From NCBI GenBank assembly GCA_903632075.3, contig CAHIKZ030000028.1:1116001-1180000 (forward strand): 64,000 bases of DNA, read 5' to 3'. The notes under the pieces are model-generated. The model did not search any database. It had not been told where the DNA came from and was given only the letters and a program-made list of their open reading frames with translations. This document shows, piece by piece, positions 22,720 to 32,689 of the stretch. The number at the start of each line of letters is the position of its first letter. The stretch's first letter is position 1. Both the position numbers and the translations under genes were made by a program. The DNA comes from Acanthosepion pharaonis (Eukaryota > Mollusca > Cephalopoda > Sepiida > Sepiidae).

Positions 22720-23890
22720 ATGCTTATCCGAATGAGGATTCACCACCCGAAATCAGATGATAGGCTGTGCGTACCAAGAGCTTTAGGAGGCCGAGGTCTA
22801 ATCCAACTTGAACTAACTCTAAAACTACAACAATCGGATTGGAAGAAAAAAATCCGATGATCCTCTTTTACAAATAGTAAAACACCAAATCCACTCCATC
22901 AACAAAGAAGCTTAATAGAAACAGCTTAATATACTTGAAATCTCATCAACACAAAACGAAGCGAATACAATCTATGCGAAACGAGTAAAACAGAAAGCAA
23001 ACAATAAATAGAATTTCAAAAAAACGGGTTGAAAGCTGAAGCAGAGGGCCTAATTATTGCAAACTCAAGACCAAAACCTCGCAACCAGATCCTATCACAT
23101 AATCAAAGATGGAACAAACCTGAAATGCAGGATCTGCGGAAAATATGATGAAACTGTCGACCATATTATCTCAGGATGTCCGGAACTAGCAAAAAATGAA
23201 TATACCCACAGACGTAGCAAGGTAGCGGCATATGTACACTGAAAGATATGCAAGAAGCACAAAATCGAAACCACTGTGAGATGGTATGAGCACCAACCAG
23301 AAACTGTTACCCAAAATAACGATGTAACTATCCTCTGGGACATGCCAATTCAAACAGACAGGGAAATAAAAGAAAACAGACCTGATATTATGATAAAAGA
23401 CAAGAAATTCAGGAAGTGTATGCTTATTGATATAGCAGTACCATCTGAGAGAAACACCTCAGTGAAAATTATCAAGAAATTGTCCAAATACAAAGGCCTG
23501 GAAATCGAGATTAACAGGATGTAATGAATGAAGTCTGAGATGTACCAATAGTAATCGGAGCTCTAGGCCCCGTGAGAAAAGAAATGGACAATTTTACTAA
23601 CAGTGTCTCAGGTAACATCAACATACAGGTGGCACAGAAAATCGCCCTACTAGGAACATCCCATATACCAAGAAAAGTGCTATCCATTAAATGACAATTC
23701 TCCTGTAGGGCCTGGGGACCACACTTTGGACCCGGTTTTTAATTGGTCAGTGGAAAATGTCATGATGCTATTTCTGACCTTATATCTATGGTCATGACCC
23801 TGGAAGAAATGTGTATATACCAGAAACAAAAAGGAAATAATAATAATAATATTAATAATAATAATAACAACAATACTACTACTAATAATA
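22720..23890 (+). pseudogene. Non-LTR retrotransposon, 3' part of the reverse transcriptase ORF
   Basis: The plus strand carries the C-terminal third of a LINE polyprotein. It starts at MLIRMRIHHPKSDDRL and PRALGGRGLIQLEL. A CCHC-like finger C-x2-C-x8-H-x4-C follows (CRICGKYDETVDHIISGC, about 23130-23183). The conserved stretches EHQPETVTQNN, ILWDMPIQTDREI and IDIAVPSERNTSVKIIKKLS come next. After a frameshift near 23522 comes VIGALGPVRKEMD and a stop at 23692-23694. A short 3' UTR ends in AAT repeats (about 23838-23890). At least four frameshifts or stops disrupt it and the catalytic domain is missing, so it is a 5'-truncated dead copy. Confidence 0.85.
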
Positions 23891-23999
23891 ATTCTATATT
23901 GTTAGGTCTTTGTTAAAATGTCGGAATTTTCCTACACGCCTCTGCCCTTTCTCAATGAAATTTGTTCTCAGGATCATTTTCTTAAATGGTCTCGCCAGA

Positions 24000-24270
24000 T
24001 GGAGACTTTCGTATGGATGTCATGCGTAGAACAAAACACGTACGGACATAATATCTAAATTGTCGTCTGTTTAGCACCGCTTTCTCAGATCGAGGCTTGG
24101 AGCGAGTGAAGTATGTAGGTTTCAGTCAGGACCATCCTTCTTCCAACAACCTGGCACGTCGTTACAGGATCACAAAGAACTGTCCCGCATAACAGAAACC
24201 ACACATATTTTCAAGGACTTTCAACAGCAGTAACAACTAAAATGGATGAAAAGCGACGTTATATTTCTAA
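24000..24270 (+). pseudogene. LINE C-terminal fragment (same family as 55330-55800)
   Basis: The words SRITETTHIFKDFQQQ and LKWMK at about 24190-24255, and the upstream words ATATCTAAATTGTC and GAGCGAGTGAAG, are shared with 55380-55620 and 26140-26230. It is short, frameshifted and lacks catalytic motifs. Confidence 0.55.
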
Positions 24271-24610
24271 ATCAATGAACAATCTGTAATCACCGGTTTA
24301 ATCGAAATTCTAGAATTCATTATGGACGTCTCTAAGAAATCTTTCAATTGGCAAATTATTTTCTTAAACTATCTCCCGGGAAAAGAATATGATAAATCGA
24401 GAGATATTAAATACGTTATAATAAAAGGATCTTCCATTTTCTGATGACAATAGAATCCATTCTGATCTGAGTTAATTGGACCAATATGTTCCTAAAAGCA
24501 GTATTGCTTGGCCATTTTGAACACGCTAACGTTGCCTGATGTTGCCTGTCAACATGACATACGATATTGGAAAATTTTCAGAAATTTCATCATTAAAACG
24601 ATTTAGAATA

Positions 24611-24662
24611 ACACATAATTTTCACCATATTGTTCGAATTACAATATGGTGAAAATGTGCGA
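24611..24662. repeat. Short perfect-core hairpin
   Basis: TTTTCACCATATTG and its exact inverse CAATATGGTGAAAA flank a 9-nt loop. The outer arms continue with mismatches (ACATAA against TGTGC). Function unknown. Confidence 0.7.
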
Positions 24663-24860
24663 TTGTTCGAAGTACTCTCCTTACTTTATAAGGATATTAG
24701 CTTACAAAAACAAAGTCAAAAGGCTCTGGCGTACTTTTCATATTCGTTGAACTTTTTGATCACACTTATACACGCACACATACACACACATATATATTTG
24801 TGTATTTAGGCAGCAAATTCTCTTTTAGGCATATCTGACTAAATACATTACAGACATTAT

Positions 24861-25208
24861 GTCTGCTAATTTTTAACAAAATCCGTTCATATTCACGAAT
24901 AACCTTCCGTGTATTGATATTAAAAGGATAAGAGAAATGTGCTATAACTGTTTAAATTTCTTTTACTTTCAAGTTACTTTAATGGATAAAAACGCACGGC
25001 TTTGTATAAATACTTGTACCCCTGAACAACATATAGTTTTGTACTACTTGCACCCCTGAAGATGCTCTTGGAAGAAGATCGAAAGTCCTTGGGAAAGGAA
25101 AATAAAAGAAATTTAAACCGTTATAGCACACATTTCTCTCATCATTTAATATCAATACACGGAAGTTTATTCGTAGGTATGAACGGATTTTGTTAAAAAT
25201 TAACAGGC
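24861..25208 (+). mobile_element. Fold-back element with hammerhead-like core (family C)
   Basis: Arms 24861-24965 and 25103-25208 are inverted repeats of about 105 bp with roughly ten differences; both contain TTCCGTGTATTGATAT on one strand or the other. Between them lies the word CCCCTGAAGATG (from 25054) followed after 20 nt by ATCGAAAGTCC (25079). A diverged relative in the opposite orientation is at 44950-45095. It is non-coding. Similar motifs occur at Penelope-like element ends; the assignment is an inference. Confidence 0.6.
25056..25090 (+). ncRNA. Hammerhead-like motif, weak
   Basis: CTGAAGA fits the CTGANGA core and CGAAAG follows after a possible short stem. GAAAG instead of GAAAC and an uncertain stem II make it the weakest of the ribozyme-like calls. 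Confidence 0.3.
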
Positions 25209-25636
25209 ATCATACTACATGCATACATACATGCATACATACATAAATACATACATCCATACATATTGTGTATTTGGGCTGCAATCCCACTTTTATACAA
25301 GTTTATTGAAAATGCACTGCGATTATGTTTTTTTATTACATTTTTCTTGCATGCGTATAGGAGATTTCTTTTTAGGACATAGAGTGTCTAAGAGCTGTCC
25401 AAATGATCTTTGGACCCGAAGGCTTTTGGCTAATTTATTAGCCATTATCGAGGATGACTTTTTCCTTTATTAATCTGTAGATTTGTTTTTATAATAATAC
25501 TAATTATGAACACGAGCACAATATGCTTACTGTGTTCGGAAACTAAAACATTTCTATCATATTAGCTAACATATTTATTAGTCCACTATTTACATTATTC
25601 GGACTATTGTCCTCATCTTTGTCACCATATTTATTA

Positions 25637-25673
25637 CAACGTTTCGGCCGTTGTACGCTCCGGCCTTCTTCAG
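25637..25673 (-). ncRNA. Hammerhead-like motif (CTGAAGA ... GGCCGAAACG)
   Basis: On the minus strand CTGAAGA matches the CTGANGA core, since position 7 is free. Stem II GGCC/GGCC encloses the loop GGAGCGTACAAC, and GAAAC follows. As in family A there is one extra A between core and stem II. Stem III and stem I are short and uncertain. Confidence 0.5.
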
Positions 25674-25882
25674 GTGGTTGGAATGACACATGGCACAGTA
25701 GATAAAGTGATAGGACAGGACCCAAATAGTGTGAATTCAATACCCATTTAAGGCAGTGGAGAACTTGGAGAGGGGAATTAACAGGAGATAACTGATAACT
25801 GACATCCATTAAACATGACACATGGAACTAGAACATCTATCCCTGTGAGCTAAATAAAGGGTTCAGTTCGACATTCCAACCA

Positions 25883-25920
25883 CTTGAAGAAAGCCGGAGC
25901 GTACAACGTCCGAAACGTTG
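25883..25920 (+). ncRNA. Hammerhead-like motif, partner copy
   Basis: Same layout as the minus-strand motif at 25637-25673 but with core TTGAAGA (position 3 changed) and mismatches in stem II (AGCC against GTCC). Confidence 0.4.
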
Positions 25921-26084
25921 TAATAAATATGGCGAAAAGATGAGGACAATAATCTGAATAATGTAAATAGTGTACCTCATCTCGGAATTTTCTTTCTCAG
26001 CCCAGTTTCTGTGCTAGTGATAGTTTCACACAATACCACAAGTTGTTTCAGAACCAAAACATTAAATTAAAAACTCTAACCACG

Positions 26085-26245
26085 TCCTTAAATAACCGCG
26101 TCAGATCGAGAATTTCATATCAGTACCATGCATGGTGTTAAGTTATGTTCAGAAATATCTAAATTGTCTGTTGTATACAACCACCAGGTCAGATCGCTAA
26201 ATAAAAATCGCTTTGGGCGAGTGAAGTGGCTATGCCATATTTATT
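26085..26245 (+). pseudogene. LINE fragment, short
   Basis: Shares GTCAGATCG, CAGAAATATCTAAATTGTC and GGGCGAGTGAAG with the LINE fragments at 24040 and 55330. It ends before any catalytic motif. Confidence 0.45.
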
Positions 26246-26277
26246 GACTCGCATTATCACTGAACAATCTTCTTACA

Positions 26278-26500
26278 TATGAAGAAAATATTCGGGGCAA
26301 AAGAAATATAGTTCTACAGAAGAATTCTGAGAATACCATGGGCTAAACATGTGAGCAATACCGAAGTTTTAGAGGAAAAGGTAACAAAAAAGCAACTTCT
26401 GAGAGAGAAAGAGTAGAAATTTTGGGGGCACATGATGAAAAAAGAGGACTTAGAAAATCTGATACTCACAGGTCATTGAATGACAGAGGAATACTGCATA
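26278..26500 (+). pseudogene. RTE-like LINE, C-terminal fragment
   Basis: The plus strand reads FYRRILRIPWAKHVSNTEVL and, one frame over, words such as RGLRKSDTH and RSLNDRGILH. These recall the post-catalytic region of endonuclease/reverse transcriptase LINEs of the RTE type. Frameshifts break it. It leads directly into the tail-derived array. The clade assignment is tentative. Confidence 0.6.
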
Positions 26501-27850
26501 TCATACATAACGACCTTGTGTAAATGATTGCCATAACGTGGATTAGGAGGGATAGCAGAAAGGCAAAATTTAATAAGAGCTAAAAAGAACTGGAAGTTGT
26601 GGAGAGCCATGATCGCTTACGTCCTGAATGGCCATGGCAGATAGAAGAACGCGCGTGTGTAAATAATTGCCAGAACAGGGATGAGAAGAGATAGTGAAAG
26701 AACAAACCTTATAAAGAGCTACTAAGGATAGGAAGTTGCGGAGAGCCATGATCGCCTAGGTTTTGAGGGGAAACAACATATTGAAGATCAAGAAAAAGAA
26801 CAAGTTTGTGTAAATAGCTGCCAGGATAGGGATTATGAGGGATAGCAAAAGGACAAACCATACTGAGAGCTACTAAGGGCAGGAAGTCATGGAGGGTCAT
26901 GAACAACCACGTACTAAAAGGACACGGCATATAGAAGAATAAGAAGATGATGAAGTAGAAAAAGCATGTGTAAATGTTTGCCAGAATAGGGATTAGAAGT
27001 GTAGCAAAAGAACTAAGGATAGGAAGTTGCGGAGAGCCATGATCGCCTACGCCCTGAAGGGACGTGGCTCATAGAAGAAGAGAAAGAAGAAAAACGTGTT
27101 TGTGTAAATGGTTGCCAGAATATAAGGATTACGAAAGTAGCAAAAAACAAGTGCTACTAAGGATAGGAAGTTGAGGAGAGCCATGATCGCTTACGTTCTG
27201 ACGGGATACGAAACACAGAAGAAGAACAAGAACAACAAAACTGTGTCAATGGTTGCCAGAATATAAGGATTAGGAGAGTAGCAAAAGAATAAACCTAAGA
27301 GCTTCTAAGGATAGGAAGTTGTGGAGAGCCATGATCGCCTACATCATGAAAGGGCATGGCCCATAGAAGAAGAGAAAGAAGAACGTGTTTGTGCAAATGA
27401 TTGCTAGAATATAAGGATTAGGAGTATAGCAAAAGAACAAACCAAAGAGATACTAGGGATAGGAAGATGCGGAGAGCCATGATCGTCTACGTCCTGAAGG
27501 GAGACGGTACATAGAAGAAGAAGAAGAAGAAGAAGAAGAAGAACGAGTTTGTCTAAATGGTTGCAAGGATAGAGGTTAGGAGGGATAGAAAAAGGACAAA
27601 CCGTACTGAGAGCTACTAAGGGCAGGAAGTTATGGAGAGCCATGATCAACTATGCCCTGAAGGGTTGGTCATACAGAAGAAGAGAATCAAGAAAAAAAAA
27701 CGTTGCCATAATAAGACGTAGGAGTGATAGCAAAGGAACAAATATTGCTAAGAGCTCTTAGCGGCAGGAAGTTATGGAGAGCCATGATCGCTCTCGTCCT
27801 AAATGGACACAACATGTAGAAGGGAAAGGATATAAGAAGAAGCCACGATG
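26500..27850 (+). repeat. Tandem array (~145 bp) built from LINE 3' tails
   Basis: About nine units, with the word GAGAGCCATGATCG recurring near 26608, 26739, 27032, 27177, 27325, 27470, 27630 and 27777. Each unit encodes the last 40 or so codons of a LINE ORF (RKLWRAMIAYVLKGHGT-like), a stop, and a GAAGAA-type simple tail, and then begins again with GTAAATGGTTGCCAGAAT. The units differ by indels. A lone diverged unit occurs at 51822-51900. Confidence 0.8.
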
Positions 27851-28290
27851 AGGGATACTTAAAATTGTCTAAAGGGCAGAGGAAAATCTTTTGCATACTC
27901 TGCATGCTATTTAAACGCTGAATATACAATAAATAAACAAACAGCAGGTACAGAAAGAAATGCATAAAATTATCCGTTGTTATTCTGTTTATGATACGTA
28001 ATAGATCGACATAGTTCTGCGTTTCATTGAAAACGCTTTTAGTATGATTGGAAAGTGCATTTCATATACAAATGAATCCCATGATTACATTGGAAAGTCA
28101 AGCGTGTTCCAGTGATATTATTTAGGTGATGCTGACAAACAACTGACAGACCGAACATCTCTGTTTTATATTTGGCAGCAGAAAACACCAGAGAGAAATT
28201 ATGGATGGATATAAAAACGACGACACTGCATAATCGCTGAAACTTTATAGCTGTTTCAAAAGTCCAGTATAACATTACTACTCACCCTCC

Positions 28291-28296
<6 letters not shown>
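27851..28296. other. Spacer, nothing recognised
   Basis: AT-rich DNA with no recognised gene, repeat or RNA. Confidence 0.5.
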
Positions 28297-28339
<43 letters not shown>

Positions 28340-28340
28340 G
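28297..28340. repeat. (TC)n-(TA)n compound microsatellite
   Basis: About 12 TC units followed by about 10 TA units. Confidence 0.95.
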
Positions 28341-28517
28341 TATGTATGAGGATAGATTTCCGGGTGTGTGATCAAAAGGAAAAACGTCGATGGAGCAGTG
28401 ATTGATTTCATTTCGAAAATATAGAGAACTAAAAGGAAATCGAGAAAAGTCTTTCCTTTTGGGGAAAGAAACGTTAGCTGCAGATCTTTTGAAGTTTGTT
28501 TACGTCTAGTGGCAAAG

Positions 28518-28733
28518 ATGGAGTATATTGGTGAAATAAAATCGTGTCCAGCTTTTAATTCGACAAGAACTCGCTGTCCAATGCCGTCGTTACTTCCTGA
28601 ATTATCAAGTATTTATGACGTACACGAGAGCGTAAACGCGAACACGTTGTCAGATGTTAAGAACAGCATGGGGCATAAGCAATTTTCAGCCCCACGCCAA
28701 CCCGAAAGGAATATGACACAAGGCCGATATTAA
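28518..28733 (+). CDS. Unrecognised 71-codon open frame
   Basis: ATG at 28518 in a good context (A at -3, G at +4), stop TAA at 28731-28733. The composition is mixed and non-repetitive (MEYIGEIKSCPAFNSTRTRC ...), with no signal peptide, membrane segment or motif that I recognise. It lies in one of the few stretches not visibly shared with other repeats here. Chance occurrence or a remnant is more likely than a gene. No splice context or regulatory signal supports it. Confidence 0.15.
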   Translation: MEYIGEIKSCPAFNSTRTRCPMPSLLPELSSIYDVHESVNANTLSDVKNSMGHKQFSAPRQPERNMTQGRY

Positions 28734-28859
28734 TGTGGGTATCCCCAACGTCGGGATATAGTTCAGTCCCTTTGATAGTTTCCCTTTGGGGAAGATCCTC
28801 TGGTGCCAGCTAATGATCCCAGCATCATCTAGGGTGAGAGGTATTGCCAGGAAGAGAAT

Positions 28860-29090
28860 GGAGTTAATATGTGTTTCGGAGTTATTTCGGATAAAAAAAA
28901 ATTAAACCAGGAAAATAGGGGAGGAAATAAAGAAGGAAACGGAAGTGTAAAATATAGACAGAAATAATAAAGGAAAAGGACAGAGAAAATGAGAGGGTGG
29001 AGAGAAAGAGTGAGAGAGAAGAAGAAGAAGAGAAAAGAAGAGACAAACGAAGGCCAAATTGAAGATGGTTGAAAAGAAGGCATATTTCAA
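28860..29090. other. Purine-rich (GA/GGA) stretch
   Basis: Strong purine bias on the plus strand, so the minus strand shows long serine, phenylalanine and leucine-rich frames. These are composition artefacts. I see no gene. Confidence 0.6.
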
Positions 29091-29119
29091 GAAGTGAAGC
29101 AGTTTGGCAGCTTGGAGAA

Positions 29120-29600
29120 GATAAAGAATAAAAAGATGGCTTCCGAAAGCATAGAGAAAGATGTCGAAAACATTGAAGAAATGAAAACGAGGATGGATAA
29201 AAAAAATGCTAAAAGAGAGAAGACATTGTGATATGGAGGACATAAGGAGAACACACCGGTGTTGAAAGGTCGGAAAGCCGATCCGAAAGTGCAGAGAAAA
29301 TCGTAGAAAACATTGAAAAAATGAAAACGAGGATGCATCCATTGTTAAAAGAGAGAAGACTGCGTGACTTTGCGGACTTAAGGAGAACGCATCTGGACTG
29401 AGAGGTCAGAAAGCCAATTCAAAAATGCAGAGAAAGGCATATAAAACATTAAAGACATGAAAACGCGGGTGGATCCAAAGAGGGTAAAAGAGAGAAAACT
29501 GTGTGATTTGGAGGACTTACGTGCTGAGGGGTCGGAAAGCCTGTGCAAAAATGAAGAGAGGGGCGTAGAAAACATTTAAGAAATGAAAACGTGATGAATT
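29120..29600. repeat. ~135-140 bp tandem repeat, locus 1
   Basis: About three and a half units with GAAAACGAGGATGGATC, TAAAAGAGAGAAGACTG, TGATTTGGAGGAC, TAAGGAGAACACA, GAGGTCGGAAAGCC and AAAATGCAGAGAAAGG. The same repeat resumes at 37280, directly after the Gypsy 3' LTR. Several long frames on the minus strand derive from it. Confidence 0.75.
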
Positions 29601-30370
29601 CTGCAGTATTGTATGTTTTTTTAAGCATTTCACCCTAAGCAAGGCGAGAGTGCCACTAGCACGGAAGGGGCTACAGAGTGAGAGCAAGAGTAAAGAGTCG
29701 TGATAGAGGTAAAGATGAAGAGAAGTTCGGGAATAGATCAAGGCATCTGGAGTTGTCGATTGACATTGCATTTGAATATTTGCAGATTATAGCTACCAGG
29801 GAAACAAGTAATAGGAAGAGAGTTGCACAGACGGGAAGTGCGAGACATGAAGCTAAGGGAGTAGAAGAGATGGCTATATTTAACTGTTTTGACAGTGATA
29901 GGGTGGGACTGAGATGCCAGCCTAGTAGCACGTTTAAATTCATGCAGCTTGGTAACTAGCGAAAGTAGAACAGACAAAGGGAAGCGACGGCACATCTGTG
30001 AGAGAGGGACTCTAAACGAGATGCCAGATCAGGGCTAATCCCATTGCATATACGTCTTTGGATTTTGTCGAGGACCTCAAGGCGAACAGCGGAGGCACCA
30101 TACCATATATGGCAGCAGTATTCCATGCAAGGGCGAATGGTTGATTTATAGATTTGAAGGATGGACTCAGGCCAGAAAAAAATTTCTGGCACGACACATA
30201 GAACCAACTTTCCTTGCGGTAGATGAAGCTATTGATTCAATATATTTATTCTATCTCAGTTTAGCGGACTGTATGTGACCAAGCAGTTGCAGAGAGGTGC
30301 TCTCATAGAGTTGAGTATCACATATTCTAATGGGAGATAGGGAGGCTTCCCCTTGGTGGGTAAAAGAGAG

Positions 30371-30671
30371 TGTTAGAATTTTTGGGTAGACTGATGTACT
30401 AGTGAGCCAGTCAAAATGAGCTGACTCATTTTATAGTTCACCAATAGAAGGGTTAACCAATCAGAAAGCTCAAAATATTCAATGCGACGTGTATAAAGGC
30501 AGCCATTTTGTTTTTTGTCCCAAAATATCTCCACTGCCAACCTGATATCGAAGACTTAAAGAATTAACAGCCGCTACTTTCTCCGAATCTACACTGCCAA
30601 TCTCTGATATTGAAGAGATTACGGACTTCACTGGATTCCATATTCAGAGACTACGGCAAACATGGTTAACA
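30371..30671 (+). mobile_element. Solo LTR, 301 bp, with 5-bp target duplication (LTR family 2)
   Basis: Begins TGTTAGAATT and ends GGTTAACA, flanked on both sides by GAGAG (30366-30370 and 30672-30676), which fits LTR integration. It inserted into the minus-strand LINE, so it is younger than that copy. Promoter-like elements are visible: CCAATAG (30441), CCAATCAG (30457), TATAAAGG (30492-30499) and GCCATTTTG (30502-30510). A diverged copy lies at about 60690-61000 in the opposite orientation. Confidence 0.85.
30441..30510 (+). promoter_or_regulatory. LTR promoter: two CCAAT boxes, TATA box, GCCATTTTG
   Basis: CCAATAG, CCAATCAG 16 bp later, TATAAAGG about 35 bp after that, then GCCATTTTG. 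All four recur with the same order and spacing in the inverted copy (GCCATTTTG 60871-60879, TATA 60881-60888, CCAAT 60914-60936). GCCATTTT resembles a YY1 core. Conservation between diverged copies supports a promoter role; activity is not shown. Confidence 0.6.
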
Positions 30672-31784
30672 GAGAGCTGTTTTGTTTTTGGGGCATTAAA
30701 GTTAATCAGCCATTTCTTGTCCGAGTCAACAACAGATTGGAGGTACTTTTTGTGACCAACGGCCAGATTAGTTTTTTCAGCGATGCCAGATTTGCTATTG
30801 AGTTAGAATAAAAGACTAGTGTCATCTGCATACTTGGGAATTGATGACATCGTCAAGATCGTTAATAAAGAAACTGAAACAGTGTAGGGCCCAGGATAGA
30901 GCCTTGGAGAACCCCTGCGTTCGTGAGAAAGGAACTGGAAGAGAATCCGTTAAGAACAACCTTCATTTCACGGTTTGGCAGGAATGATTGTATTAAGTCA
31001 AATAATTGTTCTGAAATTCCGTGTGCCTGAAGCTTATGAAGAAGGCCGGTATGTCAAACCATATCCAACGCTTTAGAGATATCTAGATCCATGGCACGAG
31101 CTTCCCCGTTATTGTGAAGTGCTTGGTAAACAAAGTCAGTTATAGACGTGAGCACATCAGTCGTAGATCGGGCAAAACAGAGACCATATTGCTTGCCAGA
31201 AAGATCATGAGATGTAAGGTGCTTAACCACTTTGGCATTGATTAAAGCTTCAAAGACTTTGCCGAAGAGTGGTAAGAGACTGATAGGACGGGTCAGAAGG
31301 GTCTCCAGAGTGCTTAAAGACAGGTACGACAGATGAGGACTTCCAACATGCTAGAAAGCAAGCGTCGTTGACGCAGTAGTTATATAGCTTAGAGAGGACA
31401 GGAGCCAGTTTAGGAGCACATTTCGTCGGGACAACGAGTGGTATCCCGTCCCCACTGCTAGCCTTTTGGGAGTCTAATTTAGAGAGGATGCCCAATAACA
31501 TCGATGGGGCTATTTGCATTTCGCTCAATAGAGCCTCAGTTCTATGAGGGTACACCGGATGAGTCGAGCGTTGAATTGGATGAGAATTTCCGAGCAAAAC
31601 ACCCAGCATTATCAGCTGAGGAAGTCAGGACCTCAAATTAGTTGAATAAAGGCAGTATTGTGGATTTGCTGTTGTTTAGTATGCTCTTGTAGAGACGCCA
31701 GTAATCTTTGGAACCGAATTTGAGAGATGCAATACGTTGTTTCATTCTTTCAGCAAATAGTGACTTTGTTCATTGAGGTCAAGC

Positions 31785-32195
31785 TTTTCTGGTCCCACGT
31801 GCCATGTCTAATGGATGTCAGTTATCTCCTGTTATTTTTTTATCATCTTTATTAATAATCTTTACTTATCCACTGAGCCACGTGTCCTTAAGGGCACATG
31901 GCACAATGAATAAAGGCGTTGGTTAGATCAAGTGAGAGGACCCAAAGAGTTGTGAGTTCAATGTCTGCTTAAGGCAGTGGAGAACTTGGAGAAGGGAATT
32001 AACAGGAGATAACTGATAACTGACATCCATTAAACATCGTACGTGGAACTAGAACAGTCTACCCCAGCGAGTGAAATAAAGGGTTCAATTCGACATTCCA
32101 ACGACCTGAAGAAGGCCGGAGCGTACAACGTTGTGATAAATATGGCGACAAAGATGAGGACAATAGTCCGAATAATGTAAATAGTGTACGTAATA
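31785..32195 (+). mobile_element. Family B element with tRNA-like head and hammerhead-like tail
   Basis: The left part (31785-31895) is the inverse of the right part: TAATGGATGTCAGTTATC against GATAACTGACATCCATTA. A tRNA-like head appears in both orientations. On the minus strand near 31868-31890 it reads GTGGCTCAGTGGATAAG, an A-box-like word. On the plus strand, from 31900, the B-box-like GAGTTCAATG lies at 31955. The tail has CTGAAGAAGGCC (32106) but has lost the ACCGAAACG part (32132), so this ribozyme-like motif is broken. Confidence 0.6.
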
Positions 32196-32578
32196 CCTCA
32201 TCTCAGAAATATAGACAGATACTAAATTAAATTAGTACTGAAATTCGAAGACGGTCATCGATTGTGACAAGGGCAGAAAGGAGCTGACGCAGCCTGGAAC
32301 ATAATATGGCCTTAGGGTTGCTCACCGGAGGTGCGTGCAGTCCACTCTTCCATGCGCGACATGGCACTACAGGCACCCCGATATTATACAACTATTGATC
32401 CGAGCATACAATGGAGACAGATAACGATATTCATGTGTTTAGCAAGGCTGCTTGACAGAAAATAAAGCCGGGAATATTTATAGACTACTACCGTCAGCTT
32501 GGGAACTCACATCGTTCAATTTTTGCATGAGTCAGCTAGAAAAAAATAATAAAGAACTAATCCCTTTTAAACTTTTCA
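32196..32578. other. Spacer upstream of the Gypsy element
   Basis: Moderately GC-rich DNA with no recognised gene or repeat. It is not similar to the DNA after the 3' LTR. Confidence 0.5.
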
Positions 32579-32686
32579 TGTAAATGAAGTACTACTATAA
32601 AAATAGAATGGCACAGCAAATGCCAGTCGAGCTACCATCTGTTGACCTGACAACGTCTATTCCAGAGAGTACTCTACTTCATAACA
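32579..32686 (+). repeat. 5' LTR, 108 bp
   Basis: TGTAAATGAAGT ... CTACTTCATAACA. It carries ACTATAAAAATAG near its start as a possible TATA element. Immediately after it TGGCGTCGCC (32690) may be the primer-binding site, as TGG matches a tRNA 3' CCA. Confidence 0.85.
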
Positions 32687-32689
32687 ATA

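Larger units (their letters stand above)
25577..25980 (+). mobile_element. Palindromic element with two hammerhead-like motifs (family B)
   Basis: Both ends carry the same roughly 100-bp tail in inverted orientation: a hammerhead-like motif, then AAATATGG, AAAGATGAGGACAAT and AATGTAAATAGTG. The left motif is on the minus strand (25637-25673) and the right one on the plus strand (25883-25920). Between them are the words TTAAGGCAGTGGAGAACTTG and AGGAGATAACTGATAACTGA and a tRNA-like stretch (about 25690-25745). Relatives lie at 31790-32195 and 48690-49015. No coding capacity. Confidence 0.65.
29640..31800 (-). pseudogene. LINE reverse transcriptase, minus strand, interrupted by a solo LTR
   Basis: From 31800 downward the minus strand reads the start of a non-LTR reverse transcriptase: LDSQKASSGDGIPLVVPTK, KLAPVLSKLYNYC, VVPVFKHSGDPS. 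Further on come DISKAF-like words near 31080, GVLQGS-like near 30915, and the catalytic YADD as PKYADDTSLLF at about 30815. A 301-bp LTR splits it (30371-30671). The carboxyl end continues at 30200-29640: LQIYKSTIRPCMEYCCHIWY, LEVLDKIQRRIC, then SFMSRTSRLCNSLPITCFP. The order fits a Jockey/CR1-type LINE with an apurinic endonuclease that is not present here. Many frameshifts and stops show it is dead. Confidence 0.85.

Noticed and set aside
28829..29342. Long Phe/Ser/Leu-rich minus-strand frames
   Set aside because: Result of the purine-rich plus strand and the 135-140 bp repeat; no domain recognisable.
32106..32145. Third complete family B hammerhead-like motif
   Set aside because: The GAAAC half is deleted, so only the 5' half of the motif remains.
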